Source: Planctomycetota bacterium
Lineage (GTDB): Bacteria; Planctomycetota; Planctomycetia; Pirellulales; Pirellulaceae
Assembly (NCBI GenBank): GCA_014238905.1
Contig: JABAAE010000004.1
Coordinates: 41,839-105,838, forward strand
Length of the DNA stretch: 64,000 nt
Direction of reading: 5' to 3'
Each line of letters opens with the position of its first letter. Positions within the stretch are counted from its first letter, which is position 1. Below the pieces are notes generated by a model, which saw nothing but the letters and a program-made list of their open reading frames with translations, ran no database searches and had not been told where the DNA came from. The translations under genes were made by a program, and so were the position numbers. Positions 18,257-27,145 of the stretch are shown here, piece after piece.

Positions 18257-18874
18257 TCACTCCTTACCAGGGTCCGTTGATCGGCCCATCTTTCTAAGAA
18301 TAGCCAATATTTTTTCACCACGGTCCCACACGTTGTTGATGGCAAACAATTCATATCTTTGATGAACGTCCATTTTGGTGGTCATAATCAACAAATCCGC
18401 TAATTGCCCGGTCGATGTCGATACCGGCAATTCATCCAAAACCGCAGACTCGAGAATGCAATGCCGTAGCCTCATTTGCAATTCCGGATTCTCCGCAGGA
18501 TCTTCGTCCGGAAGATCTTCGATTCGGCAGACCGGATAGATCCGTTCACCCCCGATTGGTTCTACCCACACCCTCGAGATACCCAGCACAACCACCAAGT
18601 ATCTGCCATCGGGCAATTTTTCATATTTCTCGAGGCGGCCTAAACCGGCAACCGGCTGAACTGATGCGACCCCCGCCAGTGACTGTTTGTCTTCACCCAA
18701 AACAGTACCGAGAACCAACTCACCTGAACCGTCCAGCAGATCACGCGTCATTTGGCGGTACCGCTGTTCAAACACATGTAGAGGCAGAACTTGTCCGGGG
18801 AACAACATCAGGTCGGGAAGAGGAAACAACGGGACGATTCTCGATTCCATAGTAGACCCGTCTGAACTCTCCAT
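18257..18874 (-). CDS. LON N-terminal-domain protein (Lon substrate-binding domain only)
   Basis: This is a 205-residue protein consisting of the PUA-like substrate-binding domain found at the N-terminus of Lon protease, without AAA+ or peptidase parts. Motifs are VPLFPLPDLMLFPGQVLPLHVFE at the N-terminus, RYRQMTRDLLDG, GRYLVVVLGISRVWV and a helical C-terminal part ending ILAILRKMGRS. Stand-alone LonN proteins are common and their role is unsettled; an adaptor or substrate-recognition role is plausible. The start may be at 18874 or at the internal Met at 18850. The spacer upstream (18875-19461) has no recognisable gene. Confidence 0.85.
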   Translation of the reverse strand: MESSDGSTMESRIVPLFPLPDLMLFPGQVLPLHVFEQRYRQMTRDLLDGSGELVLGTVLGEDKQSLAGVASVQPVAGLGRLEKYEKLPDGRYLVVVLGISRVWVEPIGGERIYPVCRIEDLPDEDPAENPELQMRLRHCILESAVLDELPVSTSTGQLADLLIMTTKMDVHQRYELFAINNVWDRGEKILAILRKMGRSTDPGKE

Positions 18875-19461
18875 GACTTTTTTAAAGACCTAGTCTTTTG
18901 ATTGAAACCTGATGTTGTTTGAACCTGATTTTATTGAACCCGAGATTCATGACGGGGGGAAGGGCTGTGAGGCCCGTCATGGTAAACGCAAAGCGTGAGC
19001 ATTTTTAACCGATCCATGGACGAGGCTTCGGGCGGAGGAAATCGCCATGAGGGAACCTGATATTGAATTGACCTCAGACACCCATGAGACAGGGGCTTAG
19101 CAGAGCCCCACTCAGGTTCAAACCTCCAAGCCCAGCAGGTTTCCACCATTCCGGTTCGTTTCTGGCTCAGGTGGAATCCCCGATTTCATACCATGGTCGA
19201 CTTAGGATGCTGAGGTGGATTACATTACCAAAAACCCCTGTCTTTTACCCAATCGGATCCATTTATCGAATTTACTACGATTCATGGAATCCGAATCCAC
19301 TGCAAAATGCGACCGGAATAGTAGGGATCAATTTGATTTAGACCGTTGTTTCCGCCATTTATTGACGGTATTTTAATAGCCGTTGACGACAATCACCATT
19401 GCGTCACCTGACGACCATTGCGGATTCCCTTGTCCATGTATTAAGACCTTGAATTGCGACC
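18875..19461. other. Gene-free spacer
   Basis: About 590 bp between the divergent LON-domain gene and the acyl-activating enzyme. A GGAGGAAATCGCC followed by ATG at 19047 opens only 17 codons. I see no convincing gene or terminator. Promoters for both flanking genes should be here. Confidence 0.5.
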
Positions 19462-20583
19462 ATGAGCACAACTGAACTTGATCTTCAAAACGAAATTAGC
19501 AAAGCCAAAGAGCGACTTGATCAACATACCGTCGAAACGGTTCAATGGCACTTTCACGAATCGACTGGGTGTCCGTTCTGGCTCGAAAAAAAATCGGAGT
19601 TGAAATTCGACCCTTTGACAGACGTGAAGTCCTATGACGACCTGAAAAAGTTCCCCCACTTTGAAGATGAGTGGCTACGAGGTGGACCCATCGAACGCTG
19701 GATACCCAAGGGTCATCAAGGCAAACCGGCCTATGTCTTTGAAACCGGAGGCACCACCGGAATTCCGAAATCTCGGATGGTCATTAACGATTTCCGTACG
19801 GATTACGAGCTGTTCAGCGAGACATTGCCGGACGAGTACTTTCCCAAAGGCTCCAACTGGTTGATGCTTGGACCATCCGGCCCCCGACGATTGAGACTGG
19901 CAGTGGAACACCTTTGTCAGTTTCGGGGCGGAATTTGCTTCTGCATCGATCTTGATCCGCGATGGGTAGTCAAGTTGATCAAAAAAGGCTGGATGGAACA
20001 CCTCGAGGAATATAAAAAGCACTGTATCGATCAGGCGATTACCGTTCTCACCGCCAACCACGATGTCAAATGCCTCTTTGCGACTCCCAAGCTGCTTGAT
20101 TCACTTTGTCTTGAACTGGAGGAGCGAGGGACCAGTCTGGCTGAGACCGGCATCACAGGCATCTTTTCGGGTGGTACCGAATTCACTCCGCAGTGGACAC
20201 GTTATTGTGTGGAAGAGCTTTTCGGTGGTCCGCCCGCGGAAAGCGGTATCTACATGACGCCGACATATGGAAATACATTAATGGGGCTCGCCTGCAGCAA
20301 GCCAGTCACTGCCCAAGAGAATTACAAGATCAGTTACTATGCCCCACAACCAAGGGCAACGACCGAGGTCGTCTCTTTCGAAGATTACAACGAATTGGTC
20401 GGTATTGGGGAAACCGGTCGAGTCAAGCTGACAACTTTAACTGACGAATTCTTCGTGCCCGGATTTATGGAACGTGATGAAGGCGAGCGAGAGGCACCAT
20501 TCGACAAGTATCCCTGGGATGGAGTCAGCGGAGTACGACCGTTTCATGAACTAGCGTCGGCAACCACGGTTGGTGTTTACTAG
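19462..20583 (+). CDS. Acyl-activating (AMP-binding) enzyme, phenylacetate-CoA ligase/LuxE-like
   Basis: This is a 373-residue adenylate-forming protein. The nucleotide-binding loop is FETGGTTGIPKSRMV (about residues 93-107), followed by GIFSGGTEFTP and MTPTYGNTLMGLA, which resemble the A5 region, and GETGRVKLTTLTDEFF, which resembles A7. It is shorter than phenylacetate-CoA ligases (about 430) and seems to lack most of the C-terminal lid. That length is close to LuxE acyl-protein synthetases. It is the first gene of a three-gene set with an aldehyde dehydrogenase and an iron alcohol dehydrogenase, so it probably activates a carboxylic acid for reduction. The acid is unknown. Confidence 0.72.
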   Translation: MSTTELDLQNEISKAKERLDQHTVETVQWHFHESTGCPFWLEKKSELKFDPLTDVKSYDDLKKFPHFEDEWLRGGPIERWIPKGHQGKPAYVFETGGTTGIPKSRMVINDFRTDYELFSETLPDEYFPKGSNWLMLGPSGPRRLRLAVEHLCQFRGGICFCIDLDPRWVVKLIKKGWMEHLEEYKKHCIDQAITVLTANHDVKCLFATPKLLDSLCLELEERGTSLAETGITGIFSGGTEFTPQWTRYCVEELFGGPPAESGIYMTPTYGNTLMGLACSKPVTAQENYKISYYAPQPRATTEVVSFEDYNELVGIGETGRVKLTTLTDEFFVPGFMERDEGEREAPFDKYPWDGVSGVRPFHELASATTVGVY

Positions 20584-20699
20584 AATGAAGCCGACTGCAG
20601 CTCCCGTGGATTAGGCAGCAGTCTCAAAAAAACAGACGTACCCTACCTGGATTCGTTATCCGTTCCCAATCCTGCGTTTTCTAAGAGTTGGAGATTATT

Positions 20700-22133
20700 G
20701 TGTTAAATGTGCCTGTGTTGCGTTGGGGAAAGCCTTACGAATCACTTGAAGTCGAAGAAGTCCTGCATTTCGCCACCGGCGAACCAGTTTGCAAGATCAG
20801 TAAGGCCAACGGTGGCATCATCCAGCGAGATCTTCGGAAAGCGCATACCGCCAGGGAAAAACTACGTGAAATCCCGCCTGAGGAATTACTCAAAATGGTG
20901 GCTCAAGCGGCCGACTACTATGAAAATGATACGCTCGATATTGGCGACGGCCAACAATCCCCTGACGTTTTCGTCCACCAGCAATCAGCAACCACTGGTC
21001 TTCCGGAACTCATGTGCCGCAAGAATATGGCGAAAAACTCATTCGTCCTACGGAACATGGACCGGATTCTGGATTGTCTCACCCGAGGATTAGATCTCAA
21101 TATTTTGAGCCGAGGATTCGGTAGTGAGAGTCGGAATGTTGTCGTCAGCTACCAAGCCCAAACCTCTATTTTGGGGGCGGTACTTCCATCCAATTCGCCC
21201 GGTGTGCACACCTTATGGTTGCCAGCAATTCCATTGCAAATGGGCTTGGTCTTGAAACCAGGTTCACAGGAGATCTGGACACCGTACCGCATGGCGGCGG
21301 CCTTCATCAAAGCCGGCATCCCTGCCGAGGCGATCAGTCTTTATCCTGGGGGTCATGATTGCGGTTCTGCAATCATGTCTTCAGCGGGTCGAAGCATGAT
21401 TTTTGGAAGCATGAAAACAATCGATCAGTTTAAAGGCAATCCGAACGTTCAGGTCCATGGGCCAGGGTTTTCAAAGATAGTCCTTGGAGATGACGTGGTT
21501 GATGATTGGGAGCAATACCTGGACGTCATGGTTGAGAGTATTTTCGTTAATGGTGGACGAGGTTGTATTAACTGCTCAGGGATATGGGCATCTCGGCACA
21601 CCAAGGAAATTGCAGAAGCATTGGCCGAACGCCTCGGTCCGGTCGAAGTCAAATCTCCGGATGATCCCGGGGCAGAACTAGCTGCTTTTTCCATCAAGCA
21701 ACAGGGAATCGGAACCTGGAAGATGCTTGAACAGGATCTGAAAGCACCTGGGGTTACCGATATGACGTCAAAATATGGCGAGCGACTGGTTGAAAAAGAG
21801 CATTGTGCCTATCTCCGACCGGTAATTGCACACTGCGAGTCCCCCGAGTGCGAAATCGCATCCAAGGAATTCATGTTCCCCTTTGCATCGGTGGTGCAAT
21901 GTCCGCAGGACCAGCTCATCAAGAAGATGGGATACACGCTGGTTTGTACGGCTTTAACGAAAAATCAGGACTTGATTCGCAAGCTGTCCGATGCCACACA
22001 CATCGACCGATTCAACATTGGACCGATACCCACCAGCAAGCTGGATTGGCTACAGCCCCATGAAGGGAACATCATCGACTTCCTGTTCCGCTCCAGGGCG
22101 TATCAGGTGTCTGAAGAAGTAGCGATGGTCTGA
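20700..22133 (+). CDS. Aldehyde dehydrogenase-superfamily protein, probable acyl reductase
   Basis: The protein has about 477 residues and the fold of the aldehyde dehydrogenase superfamily. SILGAVLPSNSPGVHTLWL is the cofactor-binding start, PLQMGLVLKPGSQE holds the conserved lysine region, and NGGRGCINCS supplies the catalytic cysteine in the N-x-G-x-x-C setting. I choose the GTG at 20700 because GGAG lies 6-7 bases upstream; a TTG at 20688 is in frame. Placed between an acyl-activating enzyme and an alcohol dehydrogenase, it most likely reduces an acyl-CoA or other activated acyl group to the aldehyde, as LuxC or acylating dehydrogenases do. The direction is inferred from context. Confidence 0.75.
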   Translation: MLNVPVLRWGKPYESLEVEEVLHFATGEPVCKISKANGGIIQRDLRKAHTAREKLREIPPEELLKMVAQAADYYENDTLDIGDGQQSPDVFVHQQSATTGLPELMCRKNMAKNSFVLRNMDRILDCLTRGLDLNILSRGFGSESRNVVVSYQAQTSILGAVLPSNSPGVHTLWLPAIPLQMGLVLKPGSQEIWTPYRMAAAFIKAGIPAEAISLYPGGHDCGSAIMSSAGRSMIFGSMKTIDQFKGNPNVQVHGPGFSKIVLGDDVVDDWEQYLDVMVESIFVNGGRGCINCSGIWASRHTKEIAEALAERLGPVEVKSPDDPGAELAAFSIKQQGIGTWKMLEQDLKAPGVTDMTSKYGERLVEKEHCAYLRPVIAHCESPECEIASKEFMFPFASVVQCPQDQLIKKMGYTLVCTALTKNQDLIRKLSDATHIDRFNIGPIPTSKLDWLQPHEGNIIDFLFRSRAYQVSEEVAMV

Positions 22134-22199
22134 ACGGAACAGTGATGCAAAAACGATGGTTGGATGATGAGTGGATTTCACTGGTAATATTGAGTCAAG

Positions 22200-23375
22200 A
22201 TGCAGGTTGAAGCCACAGACAAAATAAAGGCCTTTGATTATGATCCGCGTACACGCATCGTGTTCGGTAGCGGATCGTTACGACGTCTGGGCGAAATTTC
22301 AGCAGCGTTTGGCCAGAGGGTTTTGGTGGTCAGTGATCCAGGAGTCGTCCAAGTCGGCCACACGCAGCAAGGCGTCCAATCCCTCGAGGCCGCCGGACTG
22401 GATGTGATCCTTTACGATGGTGCCCGGGAAAATCCAACAACTGCCAATGTCGAGTCAGGAGTCGCCCTTGCTCGGGATTTTTCGCCAGATCTGCTCGTTG
22501 GATTAGGCGGGGGCAGTTCGATGGACTGCGCCAAGGGAATCAATTTCCTCTATAGCTGCGGGGGAGAAATGCAGGACTATTGGGGCGTTGGTAAAGCATC
22601 CTCGGAAATGTTGCCAATGATTGCGGTACCGACCACTGCAGGTACCGGAAGTGAAATGCAATCCTTCGCACTGATTTCCGATTCAGACACGCATGTGAAA
22701 ATGGCCTGCGGTGACAAACGTGCAGCATGCCGAGTTGCCATACTGGATCCTGACCTAACTCTGACCCAACCCACGCAGGTGACCGCGCTCACTGGTATTG
22801 ACGCTATTTCTCATGCGTTGGAAACATTTGTCACAACCAAGCGAAATACGATCTCAAATTTCTTCAGCAAAGAATCATGGCGACTTCTGGCAACCCATTT
22901 CCGGACGGTGATGAAAAATCCTGATGATGTCGAGGCCCGAGGGGCCATGCAGTTAGGAGCGGCGTTTGCAGGTTTGGCCATTGAAAATTCCATGCTGGGA
23001 GCCAGCCACGCATTAGCCAATCCCCTAACGGCCGAATATGGTGTCGCTCATGGACAGGCGGTTGGAATGATGCTTCCCCACGTCATCCGTTTCAATGCCG
23101 TTACGATGGAAAGTTTTTATCAGGAGCTTCATTCATCCCTCGATTCGAGTGCTTTTGGCAAGCACCGGGATTCGAAAGAATCCGAGCAACTAGCTGAATT
23201 GGTGGAGGACCTGTTGACTACTGCCGGGCTGGAAACACGCCTGTCGTCTTTGGGGGTTGATCAGACTCATCTCGACCGTCTCGCAGAAGATGCCTCAACG
23301 CAGTGGACAGGCCGCTTTAACCCAAGGGAGGTGAACCCCACAAGCCTCCGGTTGTTATATGAAAAGGCGTATTGA
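22200..23375 (+). CDS. Iron-containing (group III) alcohol dehydrogenase
   Basis: This is a 391-residue NAD(P)-dependent dehydrogenase. FGSGSLRRLGEIS and VGLGGGSSMDCAKGINFL form the nucleotide-binding domain. The metal site is seen in ALTGIDAISHALETFVT and ASHALANPLTAEYGVAHGQAVG, which supply the conserved His ligands. It follows the aldehyde dehydrogenase gene by 66 bp on the same strand. With its two upstream neighbours it could complete reduction of an activated acid to an alcohol, or run in reverse. Confidence 0.9.
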   Translation: MQVEATDKIKAFDYDPRTRIVFGSGSLRRLGEISAAFGQRVLVVSDPGVVQVGHTQQGVQSLEAAGLDVILYDGARENPTTANVESGVALARDFSPDLLVGLGGGSSMDCAKGINFLYSCGGEMQDYWGVGKASSEMLPMIAVPTTAGTGSEMQSFALISDSDTHVKMACGDKRAACRVAILDPDLTLTQPTQVTALTGIDAISHALETFVTTKRNTISNFFSKESWRLLATHFRTVMKNPDDVEARGAMQLGAAFAGLAIENSMLGASHALANPLTAEYGVAHGQAVGMMLPHVIRFNAVTMESFYQELHSSLDSSAFGKHRDSKESEQLAELVEDLLTTAGLETRLSSLGVDQTHLDRLAEDASTQWTGRFNPREVNPTSLRLLYEKAY

Positions 23376-23670
23376 TGGCAGGACGTCCTGACGGAACAAA
23401 TCCATTCCCAGTACTGGAATCGGACAGGCAAACCAGCAATGCCGTCAAGCAGACTCCTACGCATGACACCCACCCGACAGGCTGCATTCGTCCGGTGTTT
23501 CTTCGAAAAAATATTTTTCGCTTTTTTCAGGGATGCTTCCAAAACCAATGTAATCAACAGTTTTATCGACGGCTTAGCGACCTGGATGGCGATTTAACAA
23601 ACTCTCTTCCAATGGAAACCCGGGGGGTAGATCGTATTATTGTTCTAGGTAGGGGATTTTGATCAGCGAC

Positions 23671-23781
23671 ATGAGTACAAAAGTCCTTATAACGGGCATA
23701 AGGTCAAACACGTCGCCTTTTTACGTTGGCATCGAAATCGTGTTAAATCAATACCACTCCCACCGACTACACGGCATCTAA
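23671..23781 (+). CDS. Possible 36-residue ORF abutting the PQQ-propeller gene
   Basis: An ATG at 23671 opens 36 codons whose TAA (23779-23781) directly touches the next ATG at 23782. No good ribosome binding site precedes it, and I recognise no family. The abutting stop and start could give translational coupling, or the frame may be chance within the 406-bp spacer 23376-23781, in which I see nothing else. Confidence 0.2.
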   Translation: MSTKVLITGIRSNTSPFYVGIEIVLNQYHSHRLHGI

Positions 23782-25026
23782 ATGGAAATACCTGTCATGA
23801 TCTTTCAGAAATTTCGCGTTTTGGCCTTCACCCGCTTGCTGGCGACCGGGTTAGCTTTTTCGTTGATCCACATTAACCCGCTAGGAGCCGTCCAAGCAGA
23901 GTCTCCATCATCGGAAAAAACAAAACCCGTCCTTGAAGAAAAGTCGCCTTCAACGACTGAAAAGAGTGTCCCTGACGACTGGTCTTTTTTTCGTGGTGAC
24001 TCCCTTAGCACCGGTAGATCCAAAACCAATTTACCCAAAGATCTTTCGCTTGTTTGGACGTTCAAAGTTCCCAAGGGTGCTTTCGAGTCAACCGCAGCGA
24101 TCGTCGGTGATCGGGTTTACATCAGCGACCTCGATGGAAAAGTCTACGCGTTGAATCTCGAGACTGGCAAAAAGATATGGGAATTTAAAACAGAAAGCGG
24201 TTTTACTTCGTCTCCAGCTGTCCGTGACGGCCTGATTTTCATCGGTGATTACGACGGAACATTTTATTGTCTGGACAAAAAAGGGCAGCTGAAATGGAAA
24301 CATGTCACAGAAGCGGAAATCAACTCCAGCGCGAATTTTTTTAAAGACAACGTTTTATTTGGTTCTCAGGACGCGACTTTATATTGCCTGAATATGCAAA
24401 CCGGAAAATTGCAATGGAGCTTTCAAATTGAAGATCAAATTCGCTGCTCTCCAACCGTCGTGGAAAACCGCTGCTTTGTTGCCGGCTGCGACGCTCGACT
24501 GCATATTATCGACCTTGATTTAGGCAAGGGACTGACGGCCGTGGACATCGATGGGCCGACGATGGTCACTCCTGCGGTTGTGGGCGAATCAACCTATTTT
24601 GGAACTGAACAAGGAACTGCATTTTCTGTTAATTGGAAAACAGCAAAGAAGAACTGGGATGTTCGGATCGATGAACGGGGTGATTCCATTCGGAGCTCTC
24701 CTGCAATCGCAGAAATCAATGGTAAACAAGCCATGATCTTTGGCTCCAGGAGCAAGCGGATTTTTGCAGTCGAGCTGGAATCCGGTCACCGAATCTGGGA
24801 TTTTAAAACCAAAGCAATGGTAGATTCCTCCCCGGCAGTCGCCAGCGGTCGAGTTTTTTTTGGCACTGATCGGGGACAATTGATCGCGCTCAATACCAAG
24901 GACGGAAAGCTGGCGTGGGAAACCGATCTAGGTGGCACTATTTCTGCCTCACCAGCGATTGCTCGGCAAAAACTGGTAATTGCCAATGATCGCGGATCCG
25001 TTTTTTGCTTTGGGAAAAAGAAATGA
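23782..25026 (+). CDS. Secreted PQQ-like beta-propeller repeat protein
   Basis: This is a 414-residue exported protein with an N-terminal hydrophobic signal (about residues 12-38) and a polar linker. An eight-bladed quinoprotein-type propeller similar to BamB then follows. Blade signatures repeat, for example DGKVYALNLETGKKIWEF, DGTFYCLDKKGQLKWKH, DATLYCLNMQTGKLQWSF and RGQLIALNTKDGKLAWET. DDWSFFRGDSLSTG just before the propeller is a common planctomycete opening. No PQQ ligands can be assigned, so it may be structural rather than catalytic. The start may be 23782 or the internal ATG at 23797. Confidence 0.85.
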   Translation: MEIPVMIFQKFRVLAFTRLLATGLAFSLIHINPLGAVQAESPSSEKTKPVLEEKSPSTTEKSVPDDWSFFRGDSLSTGRSKTNLPKDLSLVWTFKVPKGAFESTAAIVGDRVYISDLDGKVYALNLETGKKIWEFKTESGFTSSPAVRDGLIFIGDYDGTFYCLDKKGQLKWKHVTEAEINSSANFFKDNVLFGSQDATLYCLNMQTGKLQWSFQIEDQIRCSPTVVENRCFVAGCDARLHIIDLDLGKGLTAVDIDGPTMVTPAVVGESTYFGTEQGTAFSVNWKTAKKNWDVRIDERGDSIRSSPAIAEINGKQAMIFGSRSKRIFAVELESGHRIWDFKTKAMVDSSPAVASGRVFFGTDRGQLIALNTKDGKLAWETDLGGTISASPAIARQKLVIANDRGSVFCFGKKK

Positions 25027-25228
25027 AACAGAGTACAATGCACGTCTTGCAAAGCCGCCGTTTTCAGGCCTGCGGGAGTATTGCTTTGAGCTTGGTATAC
25101 TGCCGACCGTCCAGTTTTCACAAACCAGAGATGGCCACGGTTTTTGACCACACCCTTTGGAGTATGTTGGCTTCCCCCTGATGAATGGGGTTCGTTCAAA
25201 AAAACTTCAGAAAGAACAAATTAAACAG

Positions 25229-26539
25229 ATGTCGACCGATACCGACAAAACAGAAGTTGGGAGCTATTTCATTTCCAATTATCCTCCTTTTTCACAATGG
25301 AAAAAGGAAAACATTGCGGAAGTGGAAACCGTTCTGACTCAACCTCCGCACGAAGAGGTGCCCCTTGGTCTTTACTTGCATATTCCTTTTTGCAGGAAAC
25401 GGTGCAAATTCTGTTATTTCAAGGTCTTTACCGACAACAACGCCAAAGATATCGAAAACTACGTCGCAGCATTATGTCGCGAAATTGAGATGGTCAGCAA
25501 GTTGCCGGTAATGGGCGACCGACCCTTTCGATTTGTCTACTTTGGAGGTGGAACGCCGTCTTACCTGAGTTCCCGACAACTGACATCGCTGGTGGATCGA
25601 CTTCGTGCCAACATTAACTGGGATCAGGCGGAGGAGGTCACTTTCGAATGCGAACCTGGAACGCTGAAAGAACCCAAGGTCCATACGCTGCGGCAACTTG
25701 GCGTCACACGTCTGAGTCTGGGTGTAGAAAATTTCACCGACGAAATTCTAAATGAAAACGGTAGAGCTCATTTGTCCGATGAAATTTATCGGGCCTGGGA
25801 GTGGATCAAAGCAGCAGATTTCCCGAATGTCAACATCGACCTGATTTCCGGGATGGTTGGTGAGACCTGGGAAAATTGGAAATACAATATCAGCAAAACC
25901 CTCGAACTCTCTCCCGAGAGCATAACGATTTACCAAATGGAATTGCCCTACAACACCGTTTACTCAAAGGATATCCTGGGCAATAAAATTGGAATTCCGG
26001 TCGCGGACTGGTCCTTAAAACGCGACTGGGTAAACTATGCGTTCGATGAGTTCCTGGCAAATGGTTACCACGTCAGTAGTGCCTACACCGTCGTCAAAGA
26101 TCCCGAAAAAGTCAATTTCAGCTATCGCGATAATCTCTGGCAGGGCAGTGATCTGCTGGCAACTGGGATCGCAAGTTTTGGTCATGTGTCAGGAGTGCAT
26201 TATCAAAACAAGGCAGAACTGGCCGAATACATAAGTGATCTCACGGAAAAAAGCCAATTGCCACTGGGAAGAGCTTATACGCCCACTGCCGAACAATCGC
26301 TGATTCGTGAAATGATCCTGCAATTGAAAAAAGGGTTTCTTGAGGTCAGTTATTTCAAAACGAAATTCAATGTCGATATCATTGAGCACTTCGCAGAGCA
26401 ATGGACCACACACAAGTCCAAGGGATTCCTTGATTTCAATCAAGATCGGGTTGAGCTTTCACGGAAGGGGCTTTTACACGCGGATGCTTTGCTTCCACCA
26501 TTTTTTGAAGATAAGTTTCGCGACGTGCGATATACCTAG
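25229..26539 (+). CDS. HemN/HemW-like radical SAM protein
   Basis: This is a 436-residue radical SAM enzyme of the coproporphyrinogen-oxidase-like family. YLHIPFCRKRCKFCYF contains CxxxCxxC (Cys55, Cys59, Cys62), and FRFVYFGGGTPSYLSS and FECEPGTL are the SAM-binding strands. The second HemN-type cofactor region and C-terminal domain appear present (TAEQSLIREMILQLKKGFLE). A true heme role is uncertain: no heme genes are near, and the downstream genes encode a lipoyl-type H-protein, a ferredoxin and a membrane protease. I chose the ATG at 25229; the frame stays open back to 25157 without family-like sequence. The operon partners suggest a redox modification role. Confidence 0.8.
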   Translation: MSTDTDKTEVGSYFISNYPPFSQWKKENIAEVETVLTQPPHEEVPLGLYLHIPFCRKRCKFCYFKVFTDNNAKDIENYVAALCREIEMVSKLPVMGDRPFRFVYFGGGTPSYLSSRQLTSLVDRLRANINWDQAEEVTFECEPGTLKEPKVHTLRQLGVTRLSLGVENFTDEILNENGRAHLSDEIYRAWEWIKAADFPNVNIDLISGMVGETWENWKYNISKTLELSPESITIYQMELPYNTVYSKDILGNKIGIPVADWSLKRDWVNYAFDEFLANGYHVSSAYTVVKDPEKVNFSYRDNLWQGSDLLATGIASFGHVSGVHYQNKAELAEYISDLTEKSQLPLGRAYTPTAEQSLIREMILQLKKGFLEVSYFKTKFNVDIIEHFAEQWTTHKSKGFLDFNQDRVELSRKGLLHADALLPPFFEDKFRDVRYT

Positions 26540-26570
26540 AACCGACACTTGTTTTTTTTGGGGGGGGGTG

Positions 26571-26693
26571 ATGTTCAAGGGCAAAAACCGACATCGCCCA
26601 GATGTTGCCGACGTGTATCTATTGCGGTCAACCACCGCACAGGAATCCAAAAAAACCCACCTCAAGGCCTACGACGGCAGGATCTCGATTTAA
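26571..26693 (+). CDS. Small basic 40-residue protein coupled to the H-protein gene
   Basis: The ATG at 26571 opens 40 codons of a hydrophilic, Lys/Arg-rich peptide (begins MFKGKNRHRPDVADVYLL). The TAA shares its last A with the ATG of the H-protein gene, forming TAATG. The same TAATG junction occurs at the next boundary. Just upstream is an unusual T8-G9 tract (26552-26568). I recognise no family. An alternative is that this stretch is only leader sequence. Confidence 0.4.
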   Translation: MFKGKNRHRPDVADVYLLRSTTAQESKKTHLKAYDGRISI

Positions 26694-27145
26694 TGAACGC
26701 TGATGTCTTTATGATGGGTGAATTTGAGGCGGTCATACCCTCTGATCGGCTTTACGCCAAAAATCACATGTGGGCTCAGCAGACAGATAAAGGGTTCCGA
26801 TTTGGTTTCTCTGCGTACGCGGTCAGATTATTGCAGGACGTTTATTTCCTGGATTGGGAAATCGATGCGCCCTGTGAAATCAGCCCGAAACAGGAAATGG
26901 GTTCGATTGAAAGTAAAAAAGCCGAAAGCGTCATCTATTCACCCTGCCAAGGTCACTTGGAACAATTCAATCCAAGCCTCTTAAATGATCCATCAGCCAT
27001 CAATGTCGACAAATATGGCGAGGGCTGGCTATTTGAATTGGTCATTTCAAATCCTGATTTTTTGGACGCTGCACAGTATATTGAACATCTAGGGAATGTC
27101 TGGCAGGATGCTCAACGAACGATAAAAGGTCAAATGAACCAATAA
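26693..27145 (+). CDS. Glycine cleavage H-protein-like lipoyl carrier
   Basis: This is a 150-residue protein resembling GcvH. The lipoyl-lysine hairpin is clear: MGSIESKKAESVIYSPCQG, in which Lys76 aligns with the lipoylated lysine of ESVKA. KNHMWAQQTDKGFRFGFSAYA corresponds to the H-protein N-terminal sheet, and YGEGWLFELVISNP to the GxGWL segment. No gcvT or gcvP genes are nearby, so it probably serves a different reaction, as known for lipoyl carriers in sulfur metabolism. It overlaps both neighbours by one base (TAATG), so it is translationally coupled to the ferredoxin gene. The ATG at 26693 has AGGA 10 bases upstream. Confidence 0.8.
   Translation: MNADVFMMGEFEAVIPSDRLYAKNHMWAQQTDKGFRFGFSAYAVRLLQDVYFLDWEIDAPCEISPKQEMGSIESKKAESVIYSPCQGHLEQFNPSLLNDPSAINVDKYGEGWLFELVISNPDFLDAAQYIEHLGNVWQDAQRTIKGQMNQ

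Noticed and set aside
23372..23662. 96-codon frame after the alcohol dehydrogenase gene
   Set aside because: No family, no clear ribosome binding site, composition unlike its neighbours.
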